Below, piece after piece: positions 36,146 through 44,201 of a stretch of 64,000 bases of DNA; position 1 is the stretch's first letter; each line of letters starts with the position of its first letter. Origin of the DNA: DATLNM01 sp035536775 (GTDB lineage Bacteria > Actinomycetota > CADDZG01 > WHSQ01); assembly GCA_035536775.1 (NCBI GenBank), contig DATLNM010000048.1:1-64000 (forward strand), read 5' to 3'. The notes beneath the pieces are model-generated. The model was not told the origin of the DNA. It ran no database searches and worked only from the letters and a program-made list of their open reading frames with translations. Position numbers and translations under genes: made by a program.

Positions 36146-37279
36146 CTATTGTGCCGGTTCGCTCTCTCCACGGCCTCCGCACACGGGGCATGACGGGTCC
36201 TGTCTGACCTTGACCTCGGAGAAGCGCGTCCCCTGAGCGTCGAACGTGAGGAGCCGGCCGACCAGCGGTTCGCCGTATCCCACTATGAGCTTGAGTGCCT
36301 CGTTCGCTTGGAGACACCCGACGATGCCTGGGAGCACGCCCAGGACCCCTGCTTCGCTTCAGGTAGGGGCCAGCTCGGGGGGCGGAGCCTCGGGGAACAG
36401 ACACCGATAGCAAGGGCCCTTGTAAGGGATGAACGTCGACGCCATGCCCTCAAAGCGGAAGATCGACCCGTGTACCACCGGGACTCCAAGTGCAACCGCC
36501 GCGTCATTGACGACGTAACGGGTGTCGAAGTTGTCGCACCCATCGACCACGACGTCGTACTGCCCGATCAAGTCGGCGGCGTTGGACTCGTCGATACGGA
36601 ACGCGTGCACGTTCACGGTGACATCAGGATTGAGCTTCGTGATCGCTTGGCTCGCGGATTCGGCCTTCAACACGCCGATGCCTTCCGTGTTGTGGATGAC
36701 CTGACGTTGAAGGTTGCTGCTCTCGACGACGTCGGAGTCCACGATGCCGATGGTGCCGACGCCTGCTGCTGCGAGGTAGAGCAGGGCCGGTGATCCCAGC
36801 CCGCCCGCGCCGATGCACAGAACCTTAGACTCGAGCAGCTTGAGCTGGCCCGCTGTTCCCACCTCGGGCAGCAGGATGTGGCGCGAATAGCGATCGCGCT
36901 GTGCGTTATCCATGACCTTCGGGACCGCGAGGTCGAGACCGAGCTCTCCCCACCGCACGATCCCGCCCATCATCACCGCTACATCTGTGTAACCGAGCTC
37001 CCGCATCGTCTTGGCCGCGAACGACGACCTCACAGCGGTCGCGCAATACACGACGACGGGCCGTTGCTTGTCGGGGACGAGATCCTCGATGCGGCTCTCG
37101 AAGTGAGCCCGGCTGAGATGGATCGAGCCTGGGACGGCTCCGAGCTCGACCTCCTCGTCCTCCCGGACGTCGACGACCTTGAGGTCCTCACCCGCGCCCA
37201 GACGCGCCGCGACCTCTTCGGGCGTGACCTGATGGACGTTGGCCCGCGCATCGCGGAGGAGGTCCCGGAAGTTTGCCAT
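36146..37279 (-). CDS. rhodanese-ThiF/MoeB-like sulfur-carrier activating protein, candidate selenoprotein (in-frame TGA at 36359-36361)
   Basis: E1-like adenylyltransferase with a fused rhodanese domain, expected to adenylate the C-terminus of a MoaD/ThiS/CysO-type sulfur carrier and pass sulfur on. Residues 1-115 are rhodanese (VVDVREDEEVELGAVPGSIHLS; active loop YCATAVRSS). From about 130 comes the ThiF fold: RYSRHILLPEVG, nucleotide loop CIGAGGLGSPALLYLAAAGVG, DSNLQRQ-like SSNLQRQVIHN, DNFDTRYVVND, and zinc Cys pair CYRC, with the second pair CPVC near the end. Codon 307 is TGA, where homologues have Cys in PSCAExGVLGVLPG; here it reads APT-TGA-SEAGVLGVLPG. The frame continues open for 70 conserved residues to TAG 36146. 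Conventional annotation would call it truncated at 36359. Reading TGA as selenocysteine gives a 377-residue protein. The domain order (rhodanese first) is the reverse of MoeZ. Alternatives are a recent nonsense mutation or a sequence error. Confidence 0.78.
36324..36361 (-). promoter_or_regulatory. in-frame TGA followed by SECIS-like stem-loop
   Basis: On the minus strand the TGA (36361-36359) is followed after 14 nt by CCTGGG-CGTGCT-CCCAGG (36344-36327): a perfect 6-bp stem with a 6-nt loop holding G at its second position and GU. It can extend by three more pairs (GGT with ATC) past a bulged C. The loop begins 20 nt after the TGA, within the spacing usual for bacterial SECIS elements that bind SelB. 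This is a reading of the sequence, not a scored prediction. Confidence 0.5.
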
Positions 37280-37363
37280 ATTAATACCTTACAATAAGTG
37301 TTAATGCGTGGTGAGCAGGCCCCGCTTTCATTTCTCCCGCCTCTAGGCCAGGATAGCGACCCT

Positions 37364-37411
37364 ATGAGCGCAGCCAGGCACCTCCAGCCGATGCCCAAGG
37401 TCGCCCCATGA
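37364..37411 (+). CDS. possible 15-codon upstream ORF coupled to the alcohol dehydrogenase gene
   Basis: Short frame ATG 37364 to TGA 37411 (MSAARHLQPMPKVAP). Its stop overlaps the start of the dehydrogenase gene as ATGA, a common arrangement for translational coupling. An AGGA lies about 10 nt before its ATG, while the dehydrogenase itself has no ribosome binding site. It may be a leader peptide or only a chance frame. Confidence 0.3.
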   Translation: MSAARHLQPMPKVAP

Positions 37412-38466
37412 GGGCCGTTGTCTACGCGGGAGAGGGCGCCGTCAGGGTCGACGAGGTTCCCCGCCCCACGCTGCAGGACCCCCGCGATGCGATCGTCAAG
37501 GTGTCCCGCAGCTCGATCTGCGGCTCCGACCTCCACCTGCTCAACGGCAAGACGCCGGGCATGCGCGAGGGCGGCATCATCGGGCACGAGTTCGTCGGGA
37601 ACGTCTTCGAATTCGGGGAAGGCGTCCGCAATCTCCACCAGGACGGCCGGGTCTTGGGCTCCTTCCTCATCGCCTGCGGTCGCTGCAGCCAGTGCGCCCT
37701 GGAGCGCTTCAACCACTGCAAGGACCGGCGCGCCCTTGGGCTGGGCCCCTTGACCGGCGACCTCGACGGCGCCCAGGCCGAATACGTAAGGGTCCCTAAC
37801 GCCGACATGAACCTCAAGCCTCTGACGGGGGTCTTCTCGGCTCTCAGCGACGAGCAGGCGCTCTTCGGCGGGGACATCCTGACCACGGGGTTCTACGCCG
37901 CAGCCCTGTCTCAGATCAAGAAGGATCAGACCGTTGTGGTCGTCGGCGCCGGCCCGGTGGGCATGTTCTCGTTCGTCGCGGCGATGAGCGCTCGTCCGGG
38001 CAAGGTCCTTCTCCTCGATACGGACCCCAAACGCGTCGACTTCCTCGGTTCCGCTGCGGGGATCGACGTCCTTCTGATCGAAGACGAGGCGCAGGCCGGC
38101 AACGCCGTCGCCGAGCGCACCAACGGCGAGATGGCCGACGTCGTTATCGATGCGGTGGGTTCCGTCGCTGCATTCAAGACCGCCCTTCGCTGCGTGCGGG
38201 AAGGCGGTCGGGTCACGGTTGTCGGCGTATACGGCACCGAGCGATACGACCTGCCGCTCGGCAAGGTCTGGCTGCGCGGGATCGACATCCGCTTCGCCGG
38301 CATGGCGAACATCCACCGCCATTGGGAAGACGCGCTATTGAGCGTCGCCAAGGGAGGGTTCGATCCGACCGCGTTGATCACGCATCGGATGCCGCTCGAG
38401 GAAGCCGAGAAGGGTTACGAGCTCTTCGCCGCGCGCGATGCGATGAAGGTGGTCCTCACCCACTAG
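37408..38466 (+). CDS. zinc-dependent alcohol dehydrogenase (MDR family)
   Basis: Medium-chain dehydrogenase of 352 residues. The catalytic zinc site is seen as SICGSDLH (Cys) and GHEFVG (His-Glu), and the structural zinc site as CGRCSQCALERFNHC (four Cys). The Rossmann fold shows VVVVGAGPVGMFSFVAA followed by DTDPKR, an acidic end to the second strand that favours NAD(H). It oxidises an alcohol or polyol, substrate unknown. The start is ATG 37408, where similarity begins (MRAVVYAGEGAVRV). It is divergent from the rhodanese-ThiF gene and convergent with tatA, with only 18 bp between the stops. Confidence 0.92.
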   Translation: MRAVVYAGEGAVRVDEVPRPTLQDPRDAIVKVSRSSICGSDLHLLNGKTPGMREGGIIGHEFVGNVFEFGEGVRNLHQDGRVLGSFLIACGRCSQCALERFNHCKDRRALGLGPLTGDLDGAQAEYVRVPNADMNLKPLTGVFSALSDEQALFGGDILTTGFYAAALSQIKKDQTVVVVGAGPVGMFSFVAAMSARPGKVLLLDTDPKRVDFLGSAAGIDVLLIEDEAQAGNAVAERTNGEMADVVIDAVGSVAAFKTALRCVREGGRVTVVGVYGTERYDLPLGKVWLRGIDIRFAGMANIHRHWEDALLSVAKGGFDPTALITHRMPLEEAEKGYELFAARDAMKVVLTH

Positions 38467-38484
38467 GGCGAGGGCGCATCACTC

Positions 38485-38799
38485 CTACGCGGACTTCGCG
38501 GACTTGGTGGATCTTGCCGACTTCGCCGACTTCGCCGCCGCTTCATCACGGGCCGCGATTATCTCGTCGGCGCTTTTCGCACAGCCCGGGCAGAACTTCG
38601 AGTCGGGAGGCACGGCGACATCACAGAACGGGCATGGCCCCTCGACCGGCTGGGCGACGTAGCCCTCCTTGAGGCCCGCTTTGAACTCCTTGCCCGCCTG
38701 GCCCATAGAGCGAGCGAGCTTGGGGAGCCTGGATGCGCCGAAGAGGAGCAACAGGACCGCGAGCACGATCAGCAGCTCACTACCGCCTGGCAGACTCAT
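38485..38799 (-). CDS. TatA/E-type twin-arginine translocase protein fused to a zinc ribbon
   Basis: Protein of 104 residues. The N-terminal part is TatA-like: a transmembrane helix LLIVLAVLLLLFGASRLPKLARSMGQAGKEFKAGLKEG, with the FGxxxLP hinge and amphipathic helix that forms the Tat pore. The C-terminal half is not usual for TatA: a four-Cys zinc ribbon (CPFCDVAVPPDSKFCPGC) and then an Ala/Lys/Ser repeat tail (AKSAKSARSTKSAKSA). Strong ribosome binding site (GGAGAGAG) before ATG 38799. No tatB or tatC is adjacent. Whether it works in protein export or has taken another role is open. Confidence 0.85.
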   Translation of the reverse strand: MSLPGGSELLIVLAVLLLLFGASRLPKLARSMGQAGKEFKAGLKEGYVAQPVEGPCPFCDVAVPPDSKFCPGCAKSADEIIAARDEAAAKSAKSARSTKSAKSA

Positions 38800-38820
38800 A
38801 TCTCTCTCCGTTTCTCGCAG

Positions 38821-39831
38821 TTAAGTCTTCAAGCTCGAGGCGATCTCGGCGCCTACCAGCTCGACGTCTTCGATATCGGCGACCTGGAACGGCAGGGCCC
38901 CCAACGAAACGATGACCTCCTCGACCCCGAGATCTGCGAGGCGCCCGAGGCGGTCGGTGACCTCCGCGACCGTTCCGGCGACGCGCGTCTCTCGGAACCG
39001 CTCCCAGGATACTCCCGGGTCCCCGGTATCTCCCAGGATCCCGGCGGGGGTCACCTCCATCAGGCGCTCGAACCGCCGCCTGAGATCTGTGTCATCGCGG
39101 CCCGTGAAGACGTAGGCGCCGACCGAGCGTCGCAGGGTCTTCGGGTCGCGTCCGACCTTCTCGCACGCAGCGGATGCGGCTTCACTTCGCTCCTTGTAGG
39201 CGTCGAAGGACCCCAGCCACGAGAAGTTCCACCCATCGGCGACGGCGGCCGCGGCGCTCAACAGGTAGTCGCCCTTCCCGCCGACCCATATGGGCGGGCG
39301 TTCCCCGAAGGGCCCTGGGCGGCAGATCGCTCCCTTCAACACGTAATACTCACCGGAGTAGAAGAGCTCCTCTCCATCGAGCAGACGGGTCAGGATCTCG
39401 ACGGACTCCCGAAGCCGAGCGATGCGCGTCCCCGGCGGGTCGAAGGGGATCCCGGCCGCCTCGTACTCAGGCTCGTACCAACCGGCTCCCATTCCTAGTT
39501 CGACCCGTCCGCCCGAAAGCTGATCGAGCGTCGCGGCCATCTTGGCGACGAGACCCGGGTTACGGAAGTCATTACAGAGCGTCAGCGAACCAAGCTTGAT
39601 GGTCGAGGTCTTCGCCGCCAAGCCCGACAACGTCGCCCAACATTCGAGCGATCCGACAACGTCGGGTGGCCCTCCGTACTTCGACCAGTCGAGGAAGAGG
39701 TGGTCTGACACCCACACCGAGTCGAAACTCGACGCCTCGGCGGCGCGAGCTACGTCTACGACAGAAGCCCATGACGCAGGCCGACCTGCGTAGCTCGTGT
39801 CGTAATGCGGCAGCGCAAGACCGAATCTCAT
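38821..39831 (-). CDS. LLM class (F420-dependent-type) oxidoreductase
   Basis: Luciferase-like monooxygenase family protein of 336 residues with a TIM-barrel fold. The N-terminus MRFGLALPHYD and VDVARAAEASSFDSVWVSDHLFLD, the middle LDQLSGGRVELGMGAGWYEPEYEAAGIPF and the segment PPIWVGGKGDYLLSAAAAVADGWNF are typical of the actinobacterial LLM group that often uses coenzyme F420 rather than FMN. The cofactor cannot be settled from sequence. It starts at ATG 39831. It follows a CBS-domain gene that is divergent from it (79 bp between starts). Confidence 0.88.
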   Translation of the reverse strand: MRFGLALPHYDTSYAGRPASWASVVDVARAAEASSFDSVWVSDHLFLDWSKYGGPPDVVGSLECWATLSGLAAKTSTIKLGSLTLCNDFRNPGLVAKMAATLDQLSGGRVELGMGAGWYEPEYEAAGIPFDPPGTRIARLRESVEILTRLLDGEELFYSGEYYVLKGAICRPGPFGERPPIWVGGKGDYLLSAAAAVADGWNFSWLGSFDAYKERSEAASAACEKVGRDPKTLRRSVGAYVFTGRDDTDLRRRFERLMEVTPAGILGDTGDPGVSWERFRETRVAGTVAEVTDRLGRLADLGVEEVIVSLGALPFQVADIEDVELVGAEIASSLKT

Positions 39832-39910
39832 GGGGCCATTGTCTCTCGCGGACGAATAGACTGCCGCCCATGACTCTCGACCCGATCACTTTCTTCCAGG
39901 AGGGCGTCCG

Positions 39911-40375
39911 ATGAAGGTCGCCGACATCATGACTGCAGCCGCGGTGACCGATGCGGCCGACGACACCCTCGCGGAAGCCTCCGCCAAGATGTGGCAGCAG
40001 CAGACCGGATCGCTGCTCGTGATGGAGGGCGACGACCTCGTTGGGATCGTGACCGAGCGCGATGTCCTGCGCGCCGTCGCCGAAGGCAAGGACCCCCACG
40101 GGACAGCGTTGCGCGACGTCATGACCAAAGACGTCGTGACGGTCATCCAAGACACTCAGATCCGAGACGCCGCGCAAACCATGTTCGACAAGTGGTTCCG
40201 GCACCTGCCCGTCGTCTCCAACGATGGATCGGTCGTCGGCATCATCTCCTTGCGCGACCTGCTCAGTCTCGTTGCGCAAGGGATGGACGAACCCACCACT
40301 CTGCAAGAGCTGACCGGCCACAAACTGGCGCGCGACGTTCGCCTAGAACGCGTAGAAGCCGGAGACCTCGACTAG
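39911..40375 (+). CDS. CBS domain pair protein
   Basis: Cytoplasmic protein of 154 residues built almost entirely of two CBS motifs: KVADIMTAAAVTDAADDTLAEASAKM...GIVTERDVLRAVAEG, then TALRDVMTKDVVTVIQDTQIRDAAQTMFDKWFRHLPVVSNDGSVVGIISLRDLL. Such pairs bind adenosine ligands (AMP, ATP, SAM) and regulate partner proteins; the partner here is unknown. The ribosome binding site AGGAGGG lies about 6 nt before ATG 39911. Its TAG stop shares CTAG (40372-40375) with the stop of the convergent acyl-CoA dehydrogenase gene. Confidence 0.92.
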   Translation: MKVADIMTAAAVTDAADDTLAEASAKMWQQQTGSLLVMEGDDLVGIVTERDVLRAVAEGKDPHGTALRDVMTKDVVTVIQDTQIRDAAQTMFDKWFRHLPVVSNDGSVVGIISLRDLLSLVAQGMDEPTTLQELTGHKLARDVRLERVEAGDLD

Positions 40376-41556
40376 ATCTTGTATTTCTCTAGGAGCCGGC
40401 GGGCAATGACCGTCTTCTGGATCTCGGACGTGCCTTCGCCTATCAGAAGGAACGGCGCGTCGCGGTAGAGGCGTTCGACGGTGAACTCCTTCGAGTAGCC
40501 GTAGCCACCGTGAACTCGCATCGACTTCAGAACGATCTCGTGGCACGCCTCCGACGCGAACAGCTTCGCCATCCCCGCCTCGAGGTCCGAGCGTTCACCC
40601 GCCACCTTCTTCTCGGCAGCGTGTAGGAGCATCAGCCGTGCGGCCTCGAGGGTCGTGCCCATCTCGGCAAGATGGATCTGTACCGCCTGGTGGTCGCTGA
40701 TCGCCTTGCCGAACGCCTTTCGCTGCTGCGCATAACGGATCGCCTCTTCGAACGCTCGAGTCGCGACGCCCACGGCACGCGCCGCGACGTTGACGCGCCC
40801 GACCTCGATGCCGTCGAGGACCTGCTTGAAACCCTGCCCTTCTTCGGTGCCGAGCAATGAAGAGGTCGAGATCCTGTAGTCGCTGAAGTTCATCTCGGTC
40901 GTCTCGACGCCCTTGTACCCGAGCTTCTCGATGTTCTTGCCGACGTCGAGCCCGGAGGCCGGTGTCGGGTTGCCGGGTTCCTTCTCGACGATGAGCATGC
41001 TCATGCCTTTGAAGCGAGGGTCGGCGTCCGGTTGCGTCTTCACGAGGGTCATGACCACGCCGGAGCGCAACCCGTTCGTGAGCCACATCTTCTGGCCGTT
41101 AACGACATAGTCATCGCCATCGCGGATCGCCTTAGTGCGGATCGCTTGAACGTCGGAGCCAGCCTCCGGTTCACTCATCGCGAGAGCAGCACGGATCTCG
41201 CCCGTGGCGAGACGCGGCAGGAAGTTCTGGCGCTGCTCGTCGGTACCGAACTTGTTGATGAGGTAACAGCCCATGAAATGAGTGTTCAGAACGCCCGAAA
41301 GGCTCATCCAGCCGCGCGCCAGCTCGACCACCGTAAGCGCATAAGTGATGAGCGACTCGCCGATCCCGCCGTACTCCTCAGGGACCGTGATCCCAAAGAG
41401 GCCCATCTCCTTCATCTGCTCGACGATCGCCTCGGGATACTCGTCGCGGTGCTCGAGCTCGTCCGCGATCGGGATGACGTCTTTCTCGACGAACTCGCGA
41501 ACAGTTTCGATGATGGCTTTCTGGTCGTCGTTGAGCTGAATCACTTCGTCTTCCAT
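40372..41556 (-). CDS. acyl-CoA dehydrogenase
   Basis: FAD-dependent dehydrogenase of 394 residues that introduces the alpha-beta double bond into an acyl-CoA. Visible are ALAMSEPEAGSDVQAIRTKA and the FAD-binding KMWLTNG. The second half has RVNVAARAVGVATRAFEEAIRYAQQRKAFGKAISDHQAVQ and the C-terminal VHGGYGYSKEFTVERLYRDAPFLLIGEGTSEIQ; the Glu in FTVERLYRD region is near the position of the catalytic base in several family branches. Its start overlaps the end of the upstream CitE-like gene by 16 bp, so the two form one operon, perhaps for branched or dicarboxylic acyl-CoA breakdown. Confidence 0.94.
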   Translation of the reverse strand: MEDEVIQLNDDQKAIIETVREFVEKDVIPIADELEHRDEYPEAIVEQMKEMGLFGITVPEEYGGIGESLITYALTVVELARGWMSLSGVLNTHFMGCYLINKFGTDEQRQNFLPRLATGEIRAALAMSEPEAGSDVQAIRTKAIRDGDDYVVNGQKMWLTNGLRSGVVMTLVKTQPDADPRFKGMSMLIVEKEPGNPTPASGLDVGKNIEKLGYKGVETTEMNFSDYRISTSSLLGTEEGQGFKQVLDGIEVGRVNVAARAVGVATRAFEEAIRYAQQRKAFGKAISDHQAVQIHLAEMGTTLEAARLMLLHAAEKKVAGERSDLEAGMAKLFASEACHEIVLKSMRVHGGYGYSKEFTVERLYRDAPFLLIGEGTSEIQKTVIARRLLEKYKI

Positions 41557-42491
41557 TCCTTCTCGAAGTCCCCGAGGCTCTTGGCGCGGGTCATGCCCGC
41601 TGCCCTGCCGCGTTCGGCGAACTGGACCGCCATCTTGCGCGACGCCTCGTCGATCATCTCGTTGCCGAACATGACCGCGCCGCGCAGCTCGACCTCGGTG
41701 GCGTGCTTGTACGCCTCGAGTAGCGCCTCGGCTTTGTCGTACTCATCTTGGGTCGGAGTGAAGACCTCGTTCAGGACGTCGATCTGGCCGGGGTGAAGGG
41801 CCCACTTCCCGTCGTAGCCGAGGGCTCGTGCTCGCATGGCCATGTCCCGGAAGCCATCGAGATCTTTGATCAACAGGTAAGGACCATCGATCGCCTGAAG
41901 ACCGGCGTCGCGGGCAGCCACGAGGATCGTCTCCAGCACCCAGTGCCAGTGGTCGCCCGGATAGCCGGGTATCGGCAGCCCCGCGGTCACCGTCGGCAGC
42001 CCGAGCGATGCACTCATGTCGGCCGGACCGAAGATCAAGGTCTCGAGCCTGTCGGACGCGTGGGCGATGTCGTGGACGTTGCGAAGGCCCGTCGCGGTCT
42101 CGATCTGAGCCTCGATGCCGATGCGCTTGTCGAGACCGGTGTTGGTCTCGATCATCCGCAGCATGTGGTCGACGAACTGGACCTCGTGGGCGTGCTGGAC
42201 CTTGGGCACCATCACGCAGTCGAGGTATGTCCCCGCGTTCTCGACGATCGTCTTGAGATCATCGGCGGCCCATTGCGTGTCGATGGAGTTGATGCGAACG
42301 ACGACGGTCTTGCCCGTCCAGTCATTGTTCTTCAGGGCATCGACGACATTCCCGCGCGCCTCTTCCTTGGCAAGGGGCGCGACGGAATCCTCGAGGTCCA
42401 TGAAGACCATGTCGGCCGGAAGCGTGGGCCCCTTCGACAACATCTTTGGGCTCGACCCCGGGACCGATAGACAAGACCTACGCGCTCGCAC
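41541..42491 (-). CDS. HpcH/HpaI aldolase/citrate lyase-type (CitE-like) protein
   Basis: CoA-ester C-C lyase or thioesterase of 316 residues with a TIM-barrel. Typical stretches are RRSCLSVPGSSPKML, DMVFMDLEDSVAPLAKEEAR, VVVRINSIDTQW, VMVPKVQ, GIEAQIETATGLRNV (metal-ligand Glu), FGPADMSASLG and KWALHPGQIDVLNEVFTPT. Related enzymes act on malyl-CoA, citramalyl-CoA or hydroxymethylglutaryl-type esters. I chose GTG 42491 because AGGAGG lies 6 nt upstream and similarity begins just there; the longer TTG start would run into the palindromic repeat. It overlaps and is co-transcribed with the acyl-CoA dehydrogenase. Confidence 0.9.
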   Translation of the reverse strand: MRARRSCLSVPGSSPKMLSKGPTLPADMVFMDLEDSVAPLAKEEARGNVVDALKNNDWTGKTVVVRINSIDTQWAADDLKTIVENAGTYLDCVMVPKVQHAHEVQFVDHMLRMIETNTGLDKRIGIEAQIETATGLRNVHDIAHASDRLETLIFGPADMSASLGLPTVTAGLPIPGYPGDHWHWVLETILVAARDAGLQAIDGPYLLIKDLDGFRDMAMRARALGYDGKWALHPGQIDVLNEVFTPTQDEYDKAEALLEAYKHATEVELRGAVMFGNEMIDEASRKMAVQFAERGRAAGMTRAKSLGDFEKEWKTK

Positions 42492-42515
42492 TTTCGTCCT
42501 CCTTCTGCTCGCTCC

Positions 42516-42601
42516 GGGCAACCATCCTGCCGGATGGTTGTCCTGCGGGGCATCGCCTTGCGGCGCTGCCTTTGCGGCGCGATTGTCGAGACAATCGCTA
42601 G
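42516..42601 (+). repeat. dispersed palindromic repeat, copy A
   Basis: About 86 bp made of an inverted repeat CAACCATCC-TGCC-GGATGGTTG, a GC-rich middle (TGCGGCG and TGCCTTTGCGGCG), and a second inverted repeat GATTGTC-GAG-ACAATC. Similar sequence recurs at 45824-45906 (same strand) and 48802-48870 (opposite strand). All copies are between genes. It has the look of a REP/BIME-type or small mobile palindromic element. Confidence 0.7.
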
Positions 42602-42604
42602 TGG

Positions 42605-44191
42605 TTATTCAACATAGCCAAGACCGCGGAGCTGTTCCTCGATCTCGCCTTCTTCGTCGGTCGTCAATCCGGTCTCGGTGTCGACCGCCGTCGCGGCGGC
42701 CGTGCCCGGCGATGTCACGGTGAGCGAGACATCCGGCCCGACTAGGGTCGGGATGACGCGCCCGTCGCGGTCGACGGCACTCGGGACGCCCAGTGCGGCG
42801 AGAGATGTCGGGCCGAGGTCGATCAGCTTGACCTCTTCTCTGAGGGGGCCGGGCGTCACCTCGGGACCGGTCGCCACGATGACGCCCTCGATGCGGTGGT
42901 CGCCCGAAAGCCAGTCGGCCGCCTCGACCATCCCCTTCGCGTGGGTCAGGGAATAGAACGGAGCCGGAACGAGCAGCAGGTCGGGTGCCGTATCGAGGAA
43001 GACCCCCGAAAGCACCTCTTCCTTGCGGTAGATCTTCTGTATCGGCGCGTCGCCTGTATCGGGGTCCCGGAACGCGCTGAGTTGCGCCGCGACGTCCTCT
43101 CGGACCTTCTCGTAGTCCTTCGGATCGACGATGCCCCCGGGCTCTCTCCCTTTGAGATTGACCGACACGCCCTCGCCCGTCGACACGACACTTGTATAGG
43201 CGCGCGTCTTGGACCACTCGATCGGCGACGCAGGGATCGAGATCCGACCGTGGAGCTTGAAGATGTCGTAGAGACGCCGCGCGATGCGCCGACCGGGTCC
43301 CCATCTGATGAGGTTGAACGCGAACGACCCTTTGCCGAACTCGAGGTAACCGAGGTGATGAAGGATCCGGTCCATGGTGCAGGTACGAGTGCACGCCTGG
43401 TGCCCATGATCGGACATGAAGATGACGAGATCGTCATCGGTGGTCCGCTTCAGGAGCTCGGCCAGGCCATCATCGAGCTGTCTGTAGATCGCGCGCACCT
43501 GTTCGCCCACGGCGGTGTCCTTTGCGGTGGGATACGCCGGGTGCTCGGGATGGATGTACTCCATGAGGCAGTGCTGTATGCGATCCGTGGAGACGTAAAC
43601 CAGGACTCCGAAGTCCCAGTCGGTCGTGTCGAGCAGGTACTCGAAGGACTTCTGGCGCGCCGCGGTGATCTCCGCACACTGCTCGAGGAACGGCTCGGGC
43701 CGGTTACGGAACGTCGTCCAACTCATCCCGTTTACGGGGAATGGAGCCTTGGAATCGAGCTCGCCCTGGAGCTCGGTGGGATACGTGTACGAGCGCGCCG
43801 CGGGCAGCACCCCGCCGGCGACGACCTTGCCCTTCATCGCAGGCGTGGGGAACGTCAGGGGGATGTTGACCGCGAGCGAAGTCTTACCGGCATCGGACAT
43901 GTCGGCGAAGATCGTGCGCGCTTTGATCGAGTGATAGGTGATCGGGAGCCGCTTGGAGGCCCCCGGCTTGTGCTCGAGGATGTCGAACACCCCGTGCCCG
44001 GCAGGGTTGACGCCGGTCATGAACGACGGCCAGGCGCACCACGAATGAGATGGCACCGTGGAGAGGCAATCCCCGTACGCCCCGCGGTCGATCAGCCCGG
44101 CGAGATTAGGCAACTCACCGGACGCGAGGAGGGGGTGCAGGATCTTCCAATCGACCCCGTCCCAACCGATTATCAGGACGCGCTGTGGCAC
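42605..44191 (-). CDS. alkaline-phosphatase-superfamily type I phosphodiesterase
   Basis: Protein of 528 residues of the nucleotide pyrophosphatase/phosphodiesterase group. It opens with QRVLIIGWDGVDWKIL (metal Asp) and RGAYGDCLSTVPSHSWCAWPSFMTGVNPAGHGVFD, where the nucleophile Ser/Thr lies in the TVPSHS..WPSF region. A second metal site is VYVSTDRIQH and a third MSDHGHQA, with a further His in LTHAKGM. It hydrolyses a phosphodiester or phosphomonoester, substrate unknown. No signal peptide. GTG 44191 has TAACCT ending 7 nt upstream, so it looks leaderless. Gene order with the PucR regulator upstream suggests it might be regulated by it. Confidence 0.88.
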   Translation of the reverse strand: MPQRVLIIGWDGVDWKILHPLLASGELPNLAGLIDRGAYGDCLSTVPSHSWCAWPSFMTGVNPAGHGVFDILEHKPGASKRLPITYHSIKARTIFADMSDAGKTSLAVNIPLTFPTPAMKGKVVAGGVLPAARSYTYPTELQGELDSKAPFPVNGMSWTTFRNRPEPFLEQCAEITAARQKSFEYLLDTTDWDFGVLVYVSTDRIQHCLMEYIHPEHPAYPTAKDTAVGEQVRAIYRQLDDGLAELLKRTTDDDLVIFMSDHGHQACTRTCTMDRILHHLGYLEFGKGSFAFNLIRWGPGRRIARRLYDIFKLHGRISIPASPIEWSKTRAYTSVVSTGEGVSVNLKGREPGGIVDPKDYEKVREDVAAQLSAFRDPDTGDAPIQKIYRKEEVLSGVFLDTAPDLLLVPAPFYSLTHAKGMVEAADWLSGDHRIEGVIVATGPEVTPGPLREEVKLIDLGPTSLAALGVPSAVDRDGRVIPTLVGPDVSLTVTSPGTAAATAVDTETGLTTDEEGEIEEQLRGLGYVE

Positions 44192-44201
44192 GGCGGGGAG
44201 G

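Noticed and set aside
36146..36337. Separate small gene starting at 36337.
   Set aside because: It is the in-frame continuation of the ThiF domain after the TGA, not an independent gene.
36359..37279. A 306-residue ThiF-like protein ending at the TGA.
   Set aside because: It would lack the second zinc Cys pair and the conserved C-terminal helices; the in-frame continuation to 36146 carries them.
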